A program made the position numbers and the translations under genes. Shown piece by piece: positions 25,634 through 35,420 of a stretch of DNA of 64,000 bases (positions are counted from its first letter, which is position 1; each line of letters opens with the position of its first letter). Under the pieces are notes generated by a model. That model was not told where the DNA came from, searched no databases, and worked only from the letters and a program-made list of their open reading frames with translations. This DNA comes from Occallatibacter riparius (lineage in GTDB: Bacteria > Acidobacteriota > Terriglobia > Terriglobales > Acidobacteriaceae): contig NZ_CP093313.1 in assembly GCF_025264625.1 (NCBI RefSeq), positions 1,178,001 through 1,242,000 on the forward strand. Reading direction: 5' to 3'.

Positions 25634-28600
25634 TCAATTCACGGAGATCGACTGCGTTCCCGACGAGCAGGTGCTGGCGGTCTCCTGGGTTGCGGACTGG
25701 CACACCCGCACGTAGATGGTGTCGGCGCTGCTGCCGGGGTTGATGCCGATCGTCATCTGGCTCGGCGGTGAGATGCTCGGCGGGTTGCCGCGGGCATCGA
25801 CCCAGCCACCGCTGCCGGTGTAGTTGACCTGCACCACGTTGCCGGCAGCGAAGTTGCTGCCATAGATCGTCAGCTGGTGAGTCGTGTTGTCGGCCGCCAT
25901 GGAGGTCGGCGAGATCGAACTCACCGAGGGAGCCGCCGCCGTCACGGAGATCGACTGCGTTCCCGACGAGCAGGTGCTGGCGGTCTCCTGGGTTGCGGAC
26001 TGGCACACCCGCACGTAGATGGTGTCGGCGCTGCTGCCGGGGTTGATGCCGATCGTCATCTGGCTCGGCGGTGAGATGCTCGGCGGGTTGCCGCGGGCAT
26101 CGACCCAGCCACCGCTGCCGGTGTAGTTGACCTGCACCACGTTGCCGGCAGCGAAGTTGCTGCCATAGATCGTCAGCTGGTGAGTCGTGTTGTCGGCCGC
26201 CATGGAGGTCGGCGAGATCGAACTCACCGAGGGAGCCGCCGCCGTCACGGAGATCGACTGCGTTCCCGACGAGCAGGTGCTGGCGGTCTCCTGGGTTGCG
26301 GACTGGCACACCCGCACGTAGATGGTGTCGGCGCTGCTGCCGGGGTTGATGCCGATCGTCATCTGGCTCGGCGGTGAGATGCTCGGCGGGTTGCCGCGGG
26401 CATCGACCCAGCCACCGCTGCCGGTGTAGTTGACCTGCACCACGTTGCCGGCAGCGAAGTTGCTGCCATAGATCGTCAGTTGGTGAGTGGTGTTGTCAGG
26501 ATTCATCGTTGTAGGTGAGAGCGCTGTAACTGCTGGAACGGACGTCGAGGATATTGTCCACGAGAACGCGACGGTCGAATTCCCCGATTGATCATCGACA
26601 TCGACTTCTGAGTAAATCCCTGCTGCTGGTTCGGTGAATGGGCCAAAAGAGAAATTGCCTTTGCCATCAGCAGTTGTGTGTGCAGAAGTCTTCGTTGTGT
26701 CTGGTGCAGTAATCGTTGCAGTTACTCCTCCATTTGGAGTCGCACCGGTTCCATTAACCGTAAACTCCGTCACACCTAGTGTCCCTGTGGTCGGCGAGAC
26801 GGCGGCTCTGATGGAATTCGAAATTACAGTTAGATTGATCGAACGTGAGTCGGTCGAGCCATTGGTATCAGACACAGAACAGGTCGTCGAATATGTCCCC
26901 GGATCGTTCGGGGCAGTCCACGTCACGGACGATCCAGATCCGCTAATGGAGCCGAGAGATGCGTTCCAGGAATACGTGAGAGGCCCATCGGAACCGTTGT
27001 GGGCTGTACAAAGCAGGGTGGCGCTCGCTAATGACGCAACCGTGTACGGTGTCGCCGTCAAAGACTGGATTTGCGTCGGAGACTCAGGGTCGAATACATC
27101 GATTGATAATTTTTGACTTGCTTTTAGCCCAGCTTGATCTACCACATCAACTTCGAAGGTTGAGTGTCCAGCCTGGGTCGGCGTACCGCTCAAAATACCA
27201 TCTGAACTCACATTCAATCCCGCGGGCAAGGCCGAGGACGATGCTGACCAAAGATATGGCGCCTGGCCTCCAGATGCTGTCAGTGACTGCTGATAAACAG
27301 ATCCAACGGCCCCGCTGGGTAAATCCTGAGGTGCTGTGATTGTAACCGCAGAGGTGCTCGAGCTGACGGTAATCGAAACCAGGGCATCAGCGCTTGCCGC
27401 TGTCCCATCCGAGACCTGCAGTATGAACGGAAAGATGCCCGCCTGACTCGGCATCCCGCTAAAGCCGCCGCTACTGGGATCCATTGTCAGCCCCGGCGGG
27501 AGGCCCGTTCCATCTGATCCATCCGTGGTTCTGGTCGAAAAGATATAAGGCGTCGTGCCAAAAGCCGCAGCCACGGTCGCGCTGTAATATGCATTGACTT
27601 GGGCGTTGGAGAGCACAAGGCTGTTCGCGACTAGACTCACCGGGGCGTTTGCTTTGCTCGGACGAACAACCAGGAAATATCTGTTTCGACTGCTCCACGA
27701 TGCCAAGAAGTCCTGTTTTGGGTAAGCAATGTATTCTCCCGACCACGGGCTGTCAGAATCAACTCCCGGAAATGGATCGTTGACGTATACATTTCCAGTT
27801 ACGTCATCGGGGCTTCCATCCATTCCGACCAATACCATATAATGCCCGCCGACTTTGACTCCCATCTGGTATCTCACCAGCACAATCACGGGGAACCCAT
27901 TCGCAAGTTCGTGGTATAGCGTTTTCAGGCCTTCTGTTTCTGATGTTGCATGTCCAACTTGCGAAAGAGCAAATCCCTCGCGTACCGCGATTTCCCTCAA
28001 CGTGCTGAGGGCGAATCCATTGTTGGGGCCGAAATATGTGTCAATATCATTCTTACCTGAATAGTAGAGACATGCCGAACTCGGATATATCTCTCCATCT
28101 GTCTTCGTATAATTTCCTTCTTTGCATTCGACGGATTTGCCGTCGTCTCCCTCTGTGAATGGCACAGAATTCAAGAGCGGCATAGCCGGAGCAGGGTTGC
28201 AGGTTAGAGATACCGGAGTAGGATCAAGGTTCTGAAGAAGATTAGTTATGTGTTGTGCGGACAGGGTGCAAGTGCTTCCGTTGCTCGTTCTTCTGTCCCA
28301 ATCAGGGTAGTCGAAGCATGTGCTGCTGTCTTCCTGGCATGAGGTACTGTTTCGATTGCTCTCGTAATAGCTGCGGACCATGAGATATGATGCAGTCCCG
28401 CAATTTGCCGTGTCAGTATCGCTATCATTGATCCTGCCGGGCGCCATTTGGAACATCCATGGCACGTGGCCTATGCATGCACCGTTCGTGCCTTGAGATG
28501 CTCCACTGTAGCTGAAATTGCACCATGCTACTCCACCTTGCGAGCTTAGGGGCAGAATTGACTTTGAGCTTTGTGATCCATTCGTATTTGAAGTCGATGG

Positions 28601-29608
28601 GGTACCAATGATGTAAACGACCGAATTGGAACTTGGAGGCTGTGCTGCATCCTTCGGTGGCTCCGCACCTATGCCGGACGAATCGCTTACCACCTCAATC
28701 GTCGCCGGATCTGATGTGCCCCCCCCGGGCCCCGGATTCACTACGGTGGGTGAAAGCGTTGATAACGTCGCCAGATTCGCCTCTGGGACGGTTGCGAGCA
28801 GCTGATTAGACGAAATGAACGTGGAATTTATAGATCCTGTGCCGAACCGTACGGAAGACGCGGGCAGGAAGTTTGAGCCTGAAAGCAGGATCTGAGTGTC
28901 CGGGGAACCAACTGTGATGGTGGAAGGAGAAACGGAAGCCAAAACCGGAGCGAGGTTGTTGACCGTGAGCGTGGACGCCCCCGATGTCCCGCCCCCGGGG
29001 GCGGGATTGACGACGGTAACACTGTGAGATCCGGCCACCGTCGCTTGGCTAGCCGGCAGTATTACCGAAATTTCGCCGGTCGATACCAAGGTAACTGTGA
29101 GCGAACTTCCGTCCACCATGATTGACGAAGCCTTACTAAATGCTGATCCCGCGAGCGTCAGGGTCGTGTTGGGAGAGCCGACTGGGATGCTGGTTGGGCT
29201 TAAGCTTGTCAGGGAAGGTGCCGGGTAGGTCAGGGAAACCTGAGCGGAATTGCTTTTAGATGTGTCGGCTTGGCTCACCGCACCGACGGTCATTGCGCTC
29301 CCGCTGGAAGGTATAGGATCCGGTGCTGTATAGAGCCCCGTGCTAGAGATCGTGCCAACAGTGCTGTTTCCTCCGGCCGTGCCATTTACTGACCAAGTCA
29401 CGGCTTGGCTGGGGTTATTTGTGCCTTGAACAGTGGCACTGCACTGGTCAGTACCTTCTACATTGACGCTGGAAGAGGTGCATGACACTGTAACGGAAGT
29501 GACCGTGGGCTGCCCGCCTCCTCCACCGCTCGGGCTTTTGCTGCCACCATTGCATCCAGCGACAAGCCAACATATGACTGCAAACGCAACTACAAGCCAT
29601 CGCACCAT
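25634..29608 (-). CDS. Large TIG/Ig-repeat lipoprotein with C39-like cysteine peptidase domain
   Basis: About 1324 residues from MVRWLV. The signal ends in the lipobox L-V-A-G-C, giving a cell-surface lipoprotein. After IPT/TIG and Ig-like domains (LTSLSPTSIPVGSP, VLASVSPSTITVGSP) comes a papain-like module with DTANCGTAS (candidate catalytic cysteine) and GGHYMVLVGMD (catalytic histidine), matching C39-type peptidases. Two putative-Ig (He_PIG) domains follow, and the end is three TIG domains of 101 residues each that are identical. The protein stops abruptly at the edge of the repeat block. A secreted peptidase or adhesin role is inferred. Confidence 0.82.
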   Translation of the reverse strand: MVRWLVVAFAVICWLVAGCNGGSKSPSGGGGGQPTVTSVTVSCTSSSVNVEGTDQCSATVQGTNNPSQAVTWSVNGTAGGNSTVGTISSTGLYTAPDPIPSSGSAMTVGAVSQADTSKSNSAQVSLTYPAPSLTSLSPTSIPVGSPNTTLTLAGSAFSKASSIMVDGSSLTVTLVSTGEISVILPASQATVAGSHSVTVVNPAPGGGTSGASTLTVNNLAPVLASVSPSTITVGSPDTQILLSGSNFLPASSVRFGTGSINSTFISSNQLLATVPEANLATLSTLSPTVVNPGPGGGTSDPATIEVVSDSSGIGAEPPKDAAQPPSSNSVVYIIGTPSTSNTNGSQSSKSILPLSSQGGVAWCNFSYSGASQGTNGACIGHVPWMFQMAPGRINDSDTDTANCGTASYLMVRSYYESNRNSTSCQEDSSTCFDYPDWDRRTSNGSTCTLSAQHITNLLQNLDPTPVSLTCNPAPAMPLLNSVPFTEGDDGKSVECKEGNYTKTDGEIYPSSACLYYSGKNDIDTYFGPNNGFALSTLREIAVREGFALSQVGHATSETEGLKTLYHELANGFPVIVLVRYQMGVKVGGHYMVLVGMDGSPDDVTGNVYVNDPFPGVDSDSPWSGEYIAYPKQDFLASWSSRNRYFLVVRPSKANAPVSLVANSLVLSNAQVNAYYSATVAAAFGTTPYIFSTRTTDGSDGTGLPPGLTMDPSSGGFSGMPSQAGIFPFILQVSDGTAASADALVSITVSSSTSAVTITAPQDLPSGAVGSVYQQSLTASGGQAPYLWSASSSALPAGLNVSSDGILSGTPTQAGHSTFEVDVVDQAGLKASQKLSIDVFDPESPTQIQSLTATPYTVASLASATLLCTAHNGSDGPLTYSWNASLGSISGSGSSVTWTAPNDPGTYSTTCSVSDTNGSTDSRSINLTVISNSIRAAVSPTTGTLGVTEFTVNGTGATPNGGVTATITAPDTTKTSAHTTADGKGNFSFGPFTEPAAGIYSEVDVDDQSGNSTVAFSWTISSTSVPAVTALSPTTMNPDNTTHQLTIYGSNFAAGNVVQVNYTGSGGWVDARGNPPSISPPSQMTIGINPGSSADTIYVRVCQSATQETASTCSSGTQSISVTAAAPSVSSISPTSMAADNTTHQLTIYGSNFAAGNVVQVNYTGSGGWVDARGNPPSISPPSQMTIGINPGSSADTIYVRVCQSATQETASTCSSGTQSISVTAAAPSVSSISPTSMAADNTTHQLTIYGSNFAAGNVVQVNYTGSGGWVDARGNPPSISPPSQMTIGINPGSSADTIYVRVCQSATQETASTCSSGTQSISVN
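25641..26479. repeat. Tandem 303-bp DNA repeat (about 2.8 identical copies) inside the TIG lipoprotein gene
   Basis: The same DNA begins at 25641, 25944 and 26247 (ACGGAGATCG... each time), exactly 303 bp or 101 codons apart. As far as I can read, copies match base for base until 26480, where the third copy drifts (C to T, then GGCCGCCAT replaced by AGGATTCAT). Identity at silent sites means recent duplication or gene conversion. Each unit encodes one TIG domain, so copy number changes protein length without breaking the frame. Confidence 0.93.
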
Positions 29609-29901
29609 GGAACTGGCTGAAGCCCCTTCAAATTGAGCGGGATCGAAACTCGATTTCTGCACCACGGCTAGCCTCCCACATATTCGCTGACCCACACACA
29701 AAAGTCCTCTGCGCCCTAGACATGCCGAGCGCGCGCTCACCTTTACTTCCTGGAGGTGCTGACTTGCCCATGGCATCCGAACGGGCTATCATTTGCAATA
29801 CGCATGAATAGGCGGGAATTGGTATTTCGCAGTTTTGCGAACGATGCCGCCTTTTGGGCCACACCTCTCCCACAAAAATCTCGCAATCGGCGGCGAGTAA
29901 C

Positions 29902-31974
29902 ATGCCGGAAGTCACTGTCTCGGGCGAAAGACTGGATCAGTGGAAGGCGATTGCCTCCTACCTGGGCAAGGATGTCTCAACCGTAATCCGCTGGGCCAAA
30001 GAGAACGGCTTACCGGTTCACCGAGTGCCCGGAAAGCAGAAGCGACGCCCTGTCTTTGCGTACCGATGCGAGATCGATGCCTGGATGGCCTCCTCGGTTG
30101 ATAGGGGAGATAAAGCAGTCGGTGGCGACCTCCAGCAACAAGTGGAGCGCACACCCGCTTCGAAGGATTCTCCAGAGACAAGCCTGGACCGCGCCTCGCC
30201 GCCCTCCGCTCCACAAGAATTCCTAGTATCCAGGCGTCAGGTCGCTCACAAGCTCATGGTCGTCTGGGTCTTAGCCGGGGCCGTTATCGCCGTGATGGGC
30301 GTTTTGGGCTTGCTGCGCCGATTCTTTTATCAACAATTCCATAGTGGTGGCGAAAGCCTCCTTATGAGCGAGGGGTTCCCCGTGGACGGACCACTCGTTG
30401 CCGCCGGCGGCAATCTATATTTTGCGGCTTGGCGTGGAGGGCGAATCGTTCCTTTCACTATTTCCGAGAGTGGCGGTACTGCACGTGAGATACCGGTACC
30501 CTTCGTCCAATCGCAGCCACTGGATGTGAGTATCGACGGCCGCCGCTTGCTCCTTCTCGTTGGAATGGGGCAAGAGAAAGAGCGAAAGCTCTGGTGGTTT
30601 CCTCTAAACGGAGGGGAGCCTACGAGAGTGGGCGAAATTGCTTGTCATACGGCAGCCCTATCGCCGAGCGGTCGTTCCTTGGCCTACGCCTATGGAAACT
30701 CGATCTACGTCACCCAAGATAACGGCCTGAGTTCTCGGCTGCTCCACAACTTCACAGGCCTTCCAACGACGCTCAGGTGGTCGAAAGATGGGACGAGAAT
30801 TCTGTCGCTTGTGCGTGATGACGCCGAGTTCTCAGTCGTCTGGAGGCTGCTCATCGATACTCACGAAGCCTTGACGCTGACATCGCTCGCGCCTCTTACG
30901 CGAGTTTCGCATCGCTTTAGTTCGCTTTCACCAGTTTTGGACGACAATGACGACGTTTTCTTGGGAGGGGATGATTCCGATCCTTCCATTTACCTCCTTA
31001 AGAATCCTACGATCACTGCATTTTCAGCGACGCAGCTTCAACGTTTTGCGGCGACTCGCAGCGGAGTTTCAGACATCGCGCTGGACAGGAGGTCCCATGC
31101 ACTTTACTACGGTAGGCCCACTGCCCGACGAGATGAATTGGACATTTATCATCCCCGGTCTGGGAACATTCAACCATTCATGCCTGGCATATCGGCTCAT
31201 GATGTGGACTTTTCGCGCGACGGCCGGGCAATCGTCTATGTCACGGATCCTGCGAGCCCTACTAATACGCTCTGGGTTGCTCGCTCGGATGGCAACAACC
31301 CGAGACAGCTCGATACCCGCGGACTCGATACGGTCGGTCTGCCTCGGTGGTCGCCTGATGGGAAGCAGCTTGCCTTTATGGGGCGACGTTCCGGAGAACC
31401 CTACCGCATCTATGTCATGCCCGCATTAGGGCGTGAGCCAGTTGAGGTCTCGCACACGAACGACAATCAAGGCGCGCCAACGTGGTCACCAGATGGTCGA
31501 AGCATTCTCTACGGCAGGGTGCTATGCCAGGAGGCAAATGCGTGCGGAATCTTTCGGATCGATTTAGAGACAGGTAGTGTAACCATGATTGCCGGATCCG
31601 AAGGGCTTTCGACAGCTCGTTGGTCGCCGGACGGCCGCTACATCGCTGCCCTCCGTACAGAGAGCCATCAGCTGCTGCTAAAGGATCAACGCACTGGACA
31701 ATGGAAAATACTGGCCGATGGCGTTAATGGTAATGACCTCGCTTGGTCTCCAGATTCTCTCGCGATATACGCAAGCCGTCCTGACGGAGTTCGGCCGGCA
31801 GTACTTCGTGTTTCCGTATCTGGCGAGGTGCAGGAAGCGCTCGACCTGAGCCCTTGGACCAGACTGACTGGCCGCGTTGATACGTGGTTTGCAGTGGCGC
31901 CTGATGGATCCTTGATATTCGTACGTCTAGTTACCGGAAGTGAGATTATTGCTTTGGATTACATTGCACCGTAA
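29902..31974 (+). CDS. Membrane-anchored HTH regulator with PD40 beta-propeller
   Basis: About 690 residues from MPEVTVSG. The N-terminal domain is a MerR/excisionase-like DNA-binding helix-turn-helix (LDQWKAIASYLGKDVSTVIRWAKENGLP, then RPVFAYRCEIDAWM). After a linker comes one transmembrane helix (LMVVWVLAGAVIAVMGVLGLL). The outer part is a TolB-like propeller with repeats of type WSPDGKQLAFMG, WSPDGRSILYGR and WSPDGRYIAAL. It thus couples an external propeller to an internal DNA-binding domain across one membrane span, a ToxR-like layout typical of Acidobacteriota. Its target is unknown. It diverges from the TIG lipoprotein gene, which it might control. Confidence 0.85.
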   Translation: MPEVTVSGERLDQWKAIASYLGKDVSTVIRWAKENGLPVHRVPGKQKRRPVFAYRCEIDAWMASSVDRGDKAVGGDLQQQVERTPASKDSPETSLDRASPPSAPQEFLVSRRQVAHKLMVVWVLAGAVIAVMGVLGLLRRFFYQQFHSGGESLLMSEGFPVDGPLVAAGGNLYFAAWRGGRIVPFTISESGGTAREIPVPFVQSQPLDVSIDGRRLLLLVGMGQEKERKLWWFPLNGGEPTRVGEIACHTAALSPSGRSLAYAYGNSIYVTQDNGLSSRLLHNFTGLPTTLRWSKDGTRILSLVRDDAEFSVVWRLLIDTHEALTLTSLAPLTRVSHRFSSLSPVLDDNDDVFLGGDDSDPSIYLLKNPTITAFSATQLQRFAATRSGVSDIALDRRSHALYYGRPTARRDELDIYHPRSGNIQPFMPGISAHDVDFSRDGRAIVYVTDPASPTNTLWVARSDGNNPRQLDTRGLDTVGLPRWSPDGKQLAFMGRRSGEPYRIYVMPALGREPVEVSHTNDNQGAPTWSPDGRSILYGRVLCQEANACGIFRIDLETGSVTMIAGSEGLSTARWSPDGRYIAALRTESHQLLLKDQRTGQWKILADGVNGNDLAWSPDSLAIYASRPDGVRPAVLRVSVSGEVQEALDLSPWTRLTGRVDTWFAVAPDGSLIFVRLVTGSEIIALDYIAP

Positions 31975-31998
31975 CGACCTCCCGGTACCCTCGCAGAC

Positions 31999-32574
31999 GT
32001 GCTGGCGGAAGCGGCACGCATCCATCATCCAGGGCTTCCGATGCTCCAGAGTACTGCAGCACTTCTTGCCACGTACTTCGCGAGCACGCCGGATGGATTG
32101 CACATCGATACTGTCTTCAGAGACCTGTCTGGCTTCCGGCGGTCTCTGTCCAACCTGCGATACAGTGCCAGTTCGATTGGCGCTCACGGCATCCGTATGC
32201 GATCGCTCATTTTCATTGCCAAAAGCCTCCAATGGAATAGCGATGGCCTGATCTCACCAGAATGGAGACCTCTTCTCCTAGCGGCCAAGGGCAGCCGATG
32301 TGTAGATCTCGTCCGAGAGATGGCGGTCACGTTCTCCAACCCGGAGGACGCGACGCATGAAGCGGTCGCGGAATGGGCACAACGAAGGTTGGAAATGGGC
32401 ATGTCGTTCGGGGTAACGAAGGTGAAACGGTCAGCATTGTGGAAGCTGCTTGGGCGTTTTGGCGCGGCGAAGCATGCGCCGCCTTCCCTGATGCACGGCA
32501 AGCTGTACAGTACGCCCATGGAGGAGCGCGCAACGAGCGTTGCATCTATGCAAAGCAAGACCAGGAGCCGCTAG
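31999..32574 (+). CDS. Unidentified protein, possibly an integrase N-terminal fragment
   Basis: About 191 residues with a GTG start and no clear ribosome binding site. The first 155 residues look like real coding (LLATYFASTPDGLHIDTVFRDL, GIRMRSLIFIAKSLQWNSD), while the last 30 (MEERATSVASMQSKTRSR) look like out-of-frame tail. The helical core resembles the SAM-like/core-binding region of tyrosine recombinases only weakly, and no catalytic R-H-R-Y part follows. It sits exactly where the ordinary chromosome ends and the defence-like island begins. It could be a broken gene left at the island edge. Function unknown. Confidence 0.35.
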   Translation: MLAEAARIHHPGLPMLQSTAALLATYFASTPDGLHIDTVFRDLSGFRRSLSNLRYSASSIGAHGIRMRSLIFIAKSLQWNSDGLISPEWRPLLLAAKGSRCVDLVREMAVTFSNPEDATHEAVAEWAQRRLEMGMSFGVTKVKRSALWKLLGRFGAAKHAPPSLMHGKLYSTPMEERATSVASMQSKTRSR

Positions 32575-32717
32575 CGATTCGTTTATCCGACATCGATAAC
32601 GGGAGGCGGGCCGGATCGATTGCAAGCCGCCGGGTTGTCGGCCGATGCCGGAGCGAAGAAGATTGTGACGGACAGTATTCCGAGCGCTGGGTCATGAGCC
32701 GCACCGCACCAGTGGAT

Positions 32718-32951
32718 CCGCTAGGATGCAGATTCAGGTCTTGTGTCAGCGTCAGATTCAGGATAATAAAGCCGCAATACACCGTTCGCCATGGCTTGAA
32801 ATACTCCTCGGGCGAGGTGCACATCCCGCACGATAGGCGGTATGTGGCCCGTTATATGATGTTCGTGGCCGTCTGGGCCGACGACCACAAGATCGTACCT
32901 CGCGTCCGGTTGTACTGTCAGGGATGCGTTCTCTAGCCTCATCTTCAACAA
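32718..32951 (-). CDS. Small hypothetical protein coupled to the HNH nuclease
   Basis: About 76 residues, starting at TTG 32951 or ATG 32942. The stop of the HNH gene lies within the same AAAGGAGAGTGA run that supplies this gene's ribosome binding site, so translation is coupled. Visible features are a beta-rich start (RLENASLTVQP, YDLVVVGPDGHEH) and a segment HLARGVFQAMANGVLRLYY. Length and coupling suggest a partner or immunity protein for the nuclease, as inference. No family is recognised. Confidence 0.5.
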
Positions 32952-33863
32952 TCACTCTCCTTTGAGATCAAGAAGGTCGAATCTCAGGTTCACGAAAATC
33001 TCATCTAGCGAAATCCCCTGTGCTTTGCAGAATCCGGCTATGTCTTCGGGGAGCCGGCTCCAGTGCCCTTCCCCGTAGATGTACATAGTCCATCGTCCGA
33101 TGCCCTCGTCATCGTCAACGCTGGCGAGCTTATGGTCGCTGAGGATACGGACCTGCTCGCGGATCTCATCATCGGTCAGGCCGGTTGCCTTCTGCACCTC
33201 GAATGGGTTCACGGTTGCGCTTCCGAGCCCTCCTAGATCATGTTCCCGAGTTGCTTTTTCATATGCGCGGCGGACCGCGATCGATAGGAGTCTCCTAGTT
33301 TCGATCGGAAGCTCTCGCACCCTGGATGCGTACTTCCTCATCCTTTTGACCTCGCCAGGGCGATGCTCATCCGGCGTGCCGAGGATTCCAATGAGGGTGG
33401 TCGCCTCGGCAGCTTCGGATTCGAGAGAGTGATCCGTAATAGTGGCATTCATCTTCTCTTCAATTTGAGAGAATTTCCGTTCGTGAGCAGCCTTCATCTC
33501 CTTTAGCTTCGAGACGGAGAACTTGTGAACATTGTTTGTAACGACATGGTGCCGGTGACAAAGAAGCAGCAGATTGTCAAAGCTGCGCCGCTCCTCATCG
33601 GTCATCGCAGCTCTGAATCTTTCACCGCCCGTCTTTGCTGCCTCAATGTGGCAGATTTCCCCGACGAAATTCCCTTCCTCATCCATCATGGTCTCCTTGC
33701 ACTTCGGAAAAGCGCAACGGTTGCCTGAATGGAGGTAGAGTCGACGAAGGGTCTCGCGCCGTATCCCGAGACGTTGCGGGCCATCTGCGTTTCTGTTTTT
33801 CTGCTCCTTTGCCGCGGTTACCCGGCGAAGGACATTCGTGCTCTTTCCGCTTTTTGGCTTCAT
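32952..33863 (-). CDS. HNH endonuclease with C-terminal winged-helix-like region
   Basis: About 303 residues from MKPKSGKS; a TTG start at 33911 would add 16 residues. The N-terminal part holds an HNH/McrA-type nuclease: a CAFPKC zinc pair, EICHIEAA, a spacer, then DNLLLLCHRHH. The C-terminal 150 residues are helical with a DDEIREQVRILSDHKLASV segment that looks like a winged helix. The HNH fold cuts DNA using one metal ion and a zinc-stabilised core. It shares a divergent promoter region with the HEPN gene. A defence role is inferred from context. Confidence 0.8.
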   Translation of the reverse strand: MKPKSGKSTNVLRRVTAAKEQKNRNADGPQRLGIRRETLRRLYLHSGNRCAFPKCKETMMDEEGNFVGEICHIEAAKTGGERFRAAMTDEERRSFDNLLLLCHRHHVVTNNVHKFSVSKLKEMKAAHERKFSQIEEKMNATITDHSLESEAAEATTLIGILGTPDEHRPGEVKRMRKYASRVRELPIETRRLLSIAVRRAYEKATREHDLGGLGSATVNPFEVQKATGLTDDEIREQVRILSDHKLASVDDDEGIGRWTMYIYGEGHWSRLPEDIAGFCKAQGISLDEIFVNLRFDLLDLKGE

Positions 33864-34038
33864 TTCTTCTGTCAGTTCTACTCTCGGATTCCATTGTAAG
33901 AAAGTGATCAACCGGCATCAAAACACGTGGCCTCTCGACCACCCCTCCGGAGTCTAAATCGCGTAGAATTTGACAAATTCCTGGGATATTCTCTTCTCAG
34001 AACATCGCGGCGGAGTTGCAAATGAGAAGCGAGAGAAG

Positions 34039-35406
34039 ATGCGTCCACGAACGACAAGAACACTGGATTATTGGAAATCCCGTCTAACAGCAGTACCTAA
34101 TCGCATCGACTGTCCGTCGATGCAGCTGCTAACCGGGCGTGATCATGAACCTCCGGTGTTCGTTGGGCCGGGTCAGATTGAGCTCAAGAGCACGACCATT
34201 GCGGAATTCCGGCTGTTTGCTTCGGCAAGAGAAAATGCGGACGGTATTCTCAAAGTCCATCTCGCACACGCTAACCCGTACGAGAGGCTCGATCAGTTCC
34301 GACTCTTCGCTGAGGATTTTGACGGAACAGAGTGGGCGTGCGGCTGGGTCGTTCCGCGCGTCGAGCAAGACTCCTCCGCAGGGACCTTATTGGTGGGCAC
34401 GATCAACTCACTGTTGACCAAGGTGTCGGCAGACTGGGTTTCAACTACACCAGGAGCCGAACTCCTGTTTCAACCAAGTATTCATATTCCTATGTCCGCG
34501 TCCTTGCAAACCGTTCATTCAATCGCCGACGAAGAGATCTGTCGAAGCTGGCGCCTGGGAATGCACGCGCTGGAGATTCTCGGATCACGCATCGAATTCG
34601 CTCAAGACCCCACCGATGGTCTGCTTTGGATAACGGCGAGTACCTCCGCGGAACTTCCCCATCCCTATCTCGAAAACTGGCTCAGCGAGCCGCTGCGAAT
34701 TCTACTCGGACAACTGCACTACCCTCGACTGGTCGCCCGTAATTTTGGGGACGGATCGGCCTTCATCTCCATTCGGCAGTCGCCGAAGACATACCCGAAC
34801 GCCTCCATCGGATCGCTGCTTGCTTCGGAGCTTGTTCCTCCGACAGAACGTTTCTGGCAACTGTATGCCGCGCTTCTGACCTTGATCGCCGAGGATCGAA
34901 ATGACCAGGGACAACCAAATTTCGAGGCGCATCGGATCACGAGGTTCTATGAAGAAGTCATTCAGGCATCGCAGGGCTCGCGATGGGTATGGTGCCTCAC
35001 CCTTGCGAGTGCGGCAGAAGCGCTCGCGAAAATGTTGATGCGGCCTGAGGATCAACAGACCGAGTTTCCAGCCTCAGATTTAAGGAGCATCAAGAAGACT
35101 GTCTCTGCGTGGAAGGGAGATGAGAACTTGAGGTCGCGGATTCTCAGTGCTATCGGCCTCTTGAGCAGAAGGAGCGTAGCGTCATTTTTGCGCGAGTTGG
35201 CAAACCGCGGAATCATCGAGAGCCGACAAGCGGCGGCGTGGAACAGGATGCGCAATGACGTCATGCATGGCAATCTGGTCGTGCCCTGGTCGAGTCAGCA
35301 AGAGGATGAAACCATCATTGCGTTGGCGGAGTTGGTTCATACCTTGACTCGCGAGATCGCGGGAGTAGGAAACGGTGATAGACGTTTGTCAGAGAGGATG
35401 CTGTAA
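34039..35406 (+). CDS. HEPN-domain protein (ApeA-like architecture)
   Basis: 455 residues from an ATG behind a purine-rich GAGAGAAG. The N-terminal 300 residues form a beta-rich region (VFVGPGQIELKSTTIAEFRLF), as in the N-terminal domain of ApeA-type proteins. The C-terminal helical domain ends with the HEPN ribonuclease signature R405-N-D-V-M-H410 (Rx4H). HEPN proteins of this layout are abortive-infection RNases that cleave tRNA or mRNA. The N-terminal assignment is by architecture, not by clear motifs. The next gene follows 14 bp later, so the two form an operon. Confidence 0.72.
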   Translation: MRPRTTRTLDYWKSRLTAVPNRIDCPSMQLLTGRDHEPPVFVGPGQIELKSTTIAEFRLFASARENADGILKVHLAHANPYERLDQFRLFAEDFDGTEWACGWVVPRVEQDSSAGTLLVGTINSLLTKVSADWVSTTPGAELLFQPSIHIPMSASLQTVHSIADEEICRSWRLGMHALEILGSRIEFAQDPTDGLLWITASTSAELPHPYLENWLSEPLRILLGQLHYPRLVARNFGDGSAFISIRQSPKTYPNASIGSLLASELVPPTERFWQLYAALLTLIAEDRNDQGQPNFEAHRITRFYEEVIQASQGSRWVWCLTLASAAEALAKMLMRPEDQQTEFPASDLRSIKKTVSAWKGDENLRSRILSAIGLLSRRSVASFLRELANRGIIESRQAAAWNRMRNDVMHGNLVVPWSSQQEDETIIALAELVHTLTREIAGVGNGDRRLSERML

Positions 35407-35420
35407 CGAAAGGGAACCCG

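Noticed and set aside
25467..26309. A 280-residue frame with repeated units on the minus strand, offset from the TIG gene
   Set aside because: It is the TIG repeat DNA read in another frame; its repetition only reflects the 303-bp repeats.
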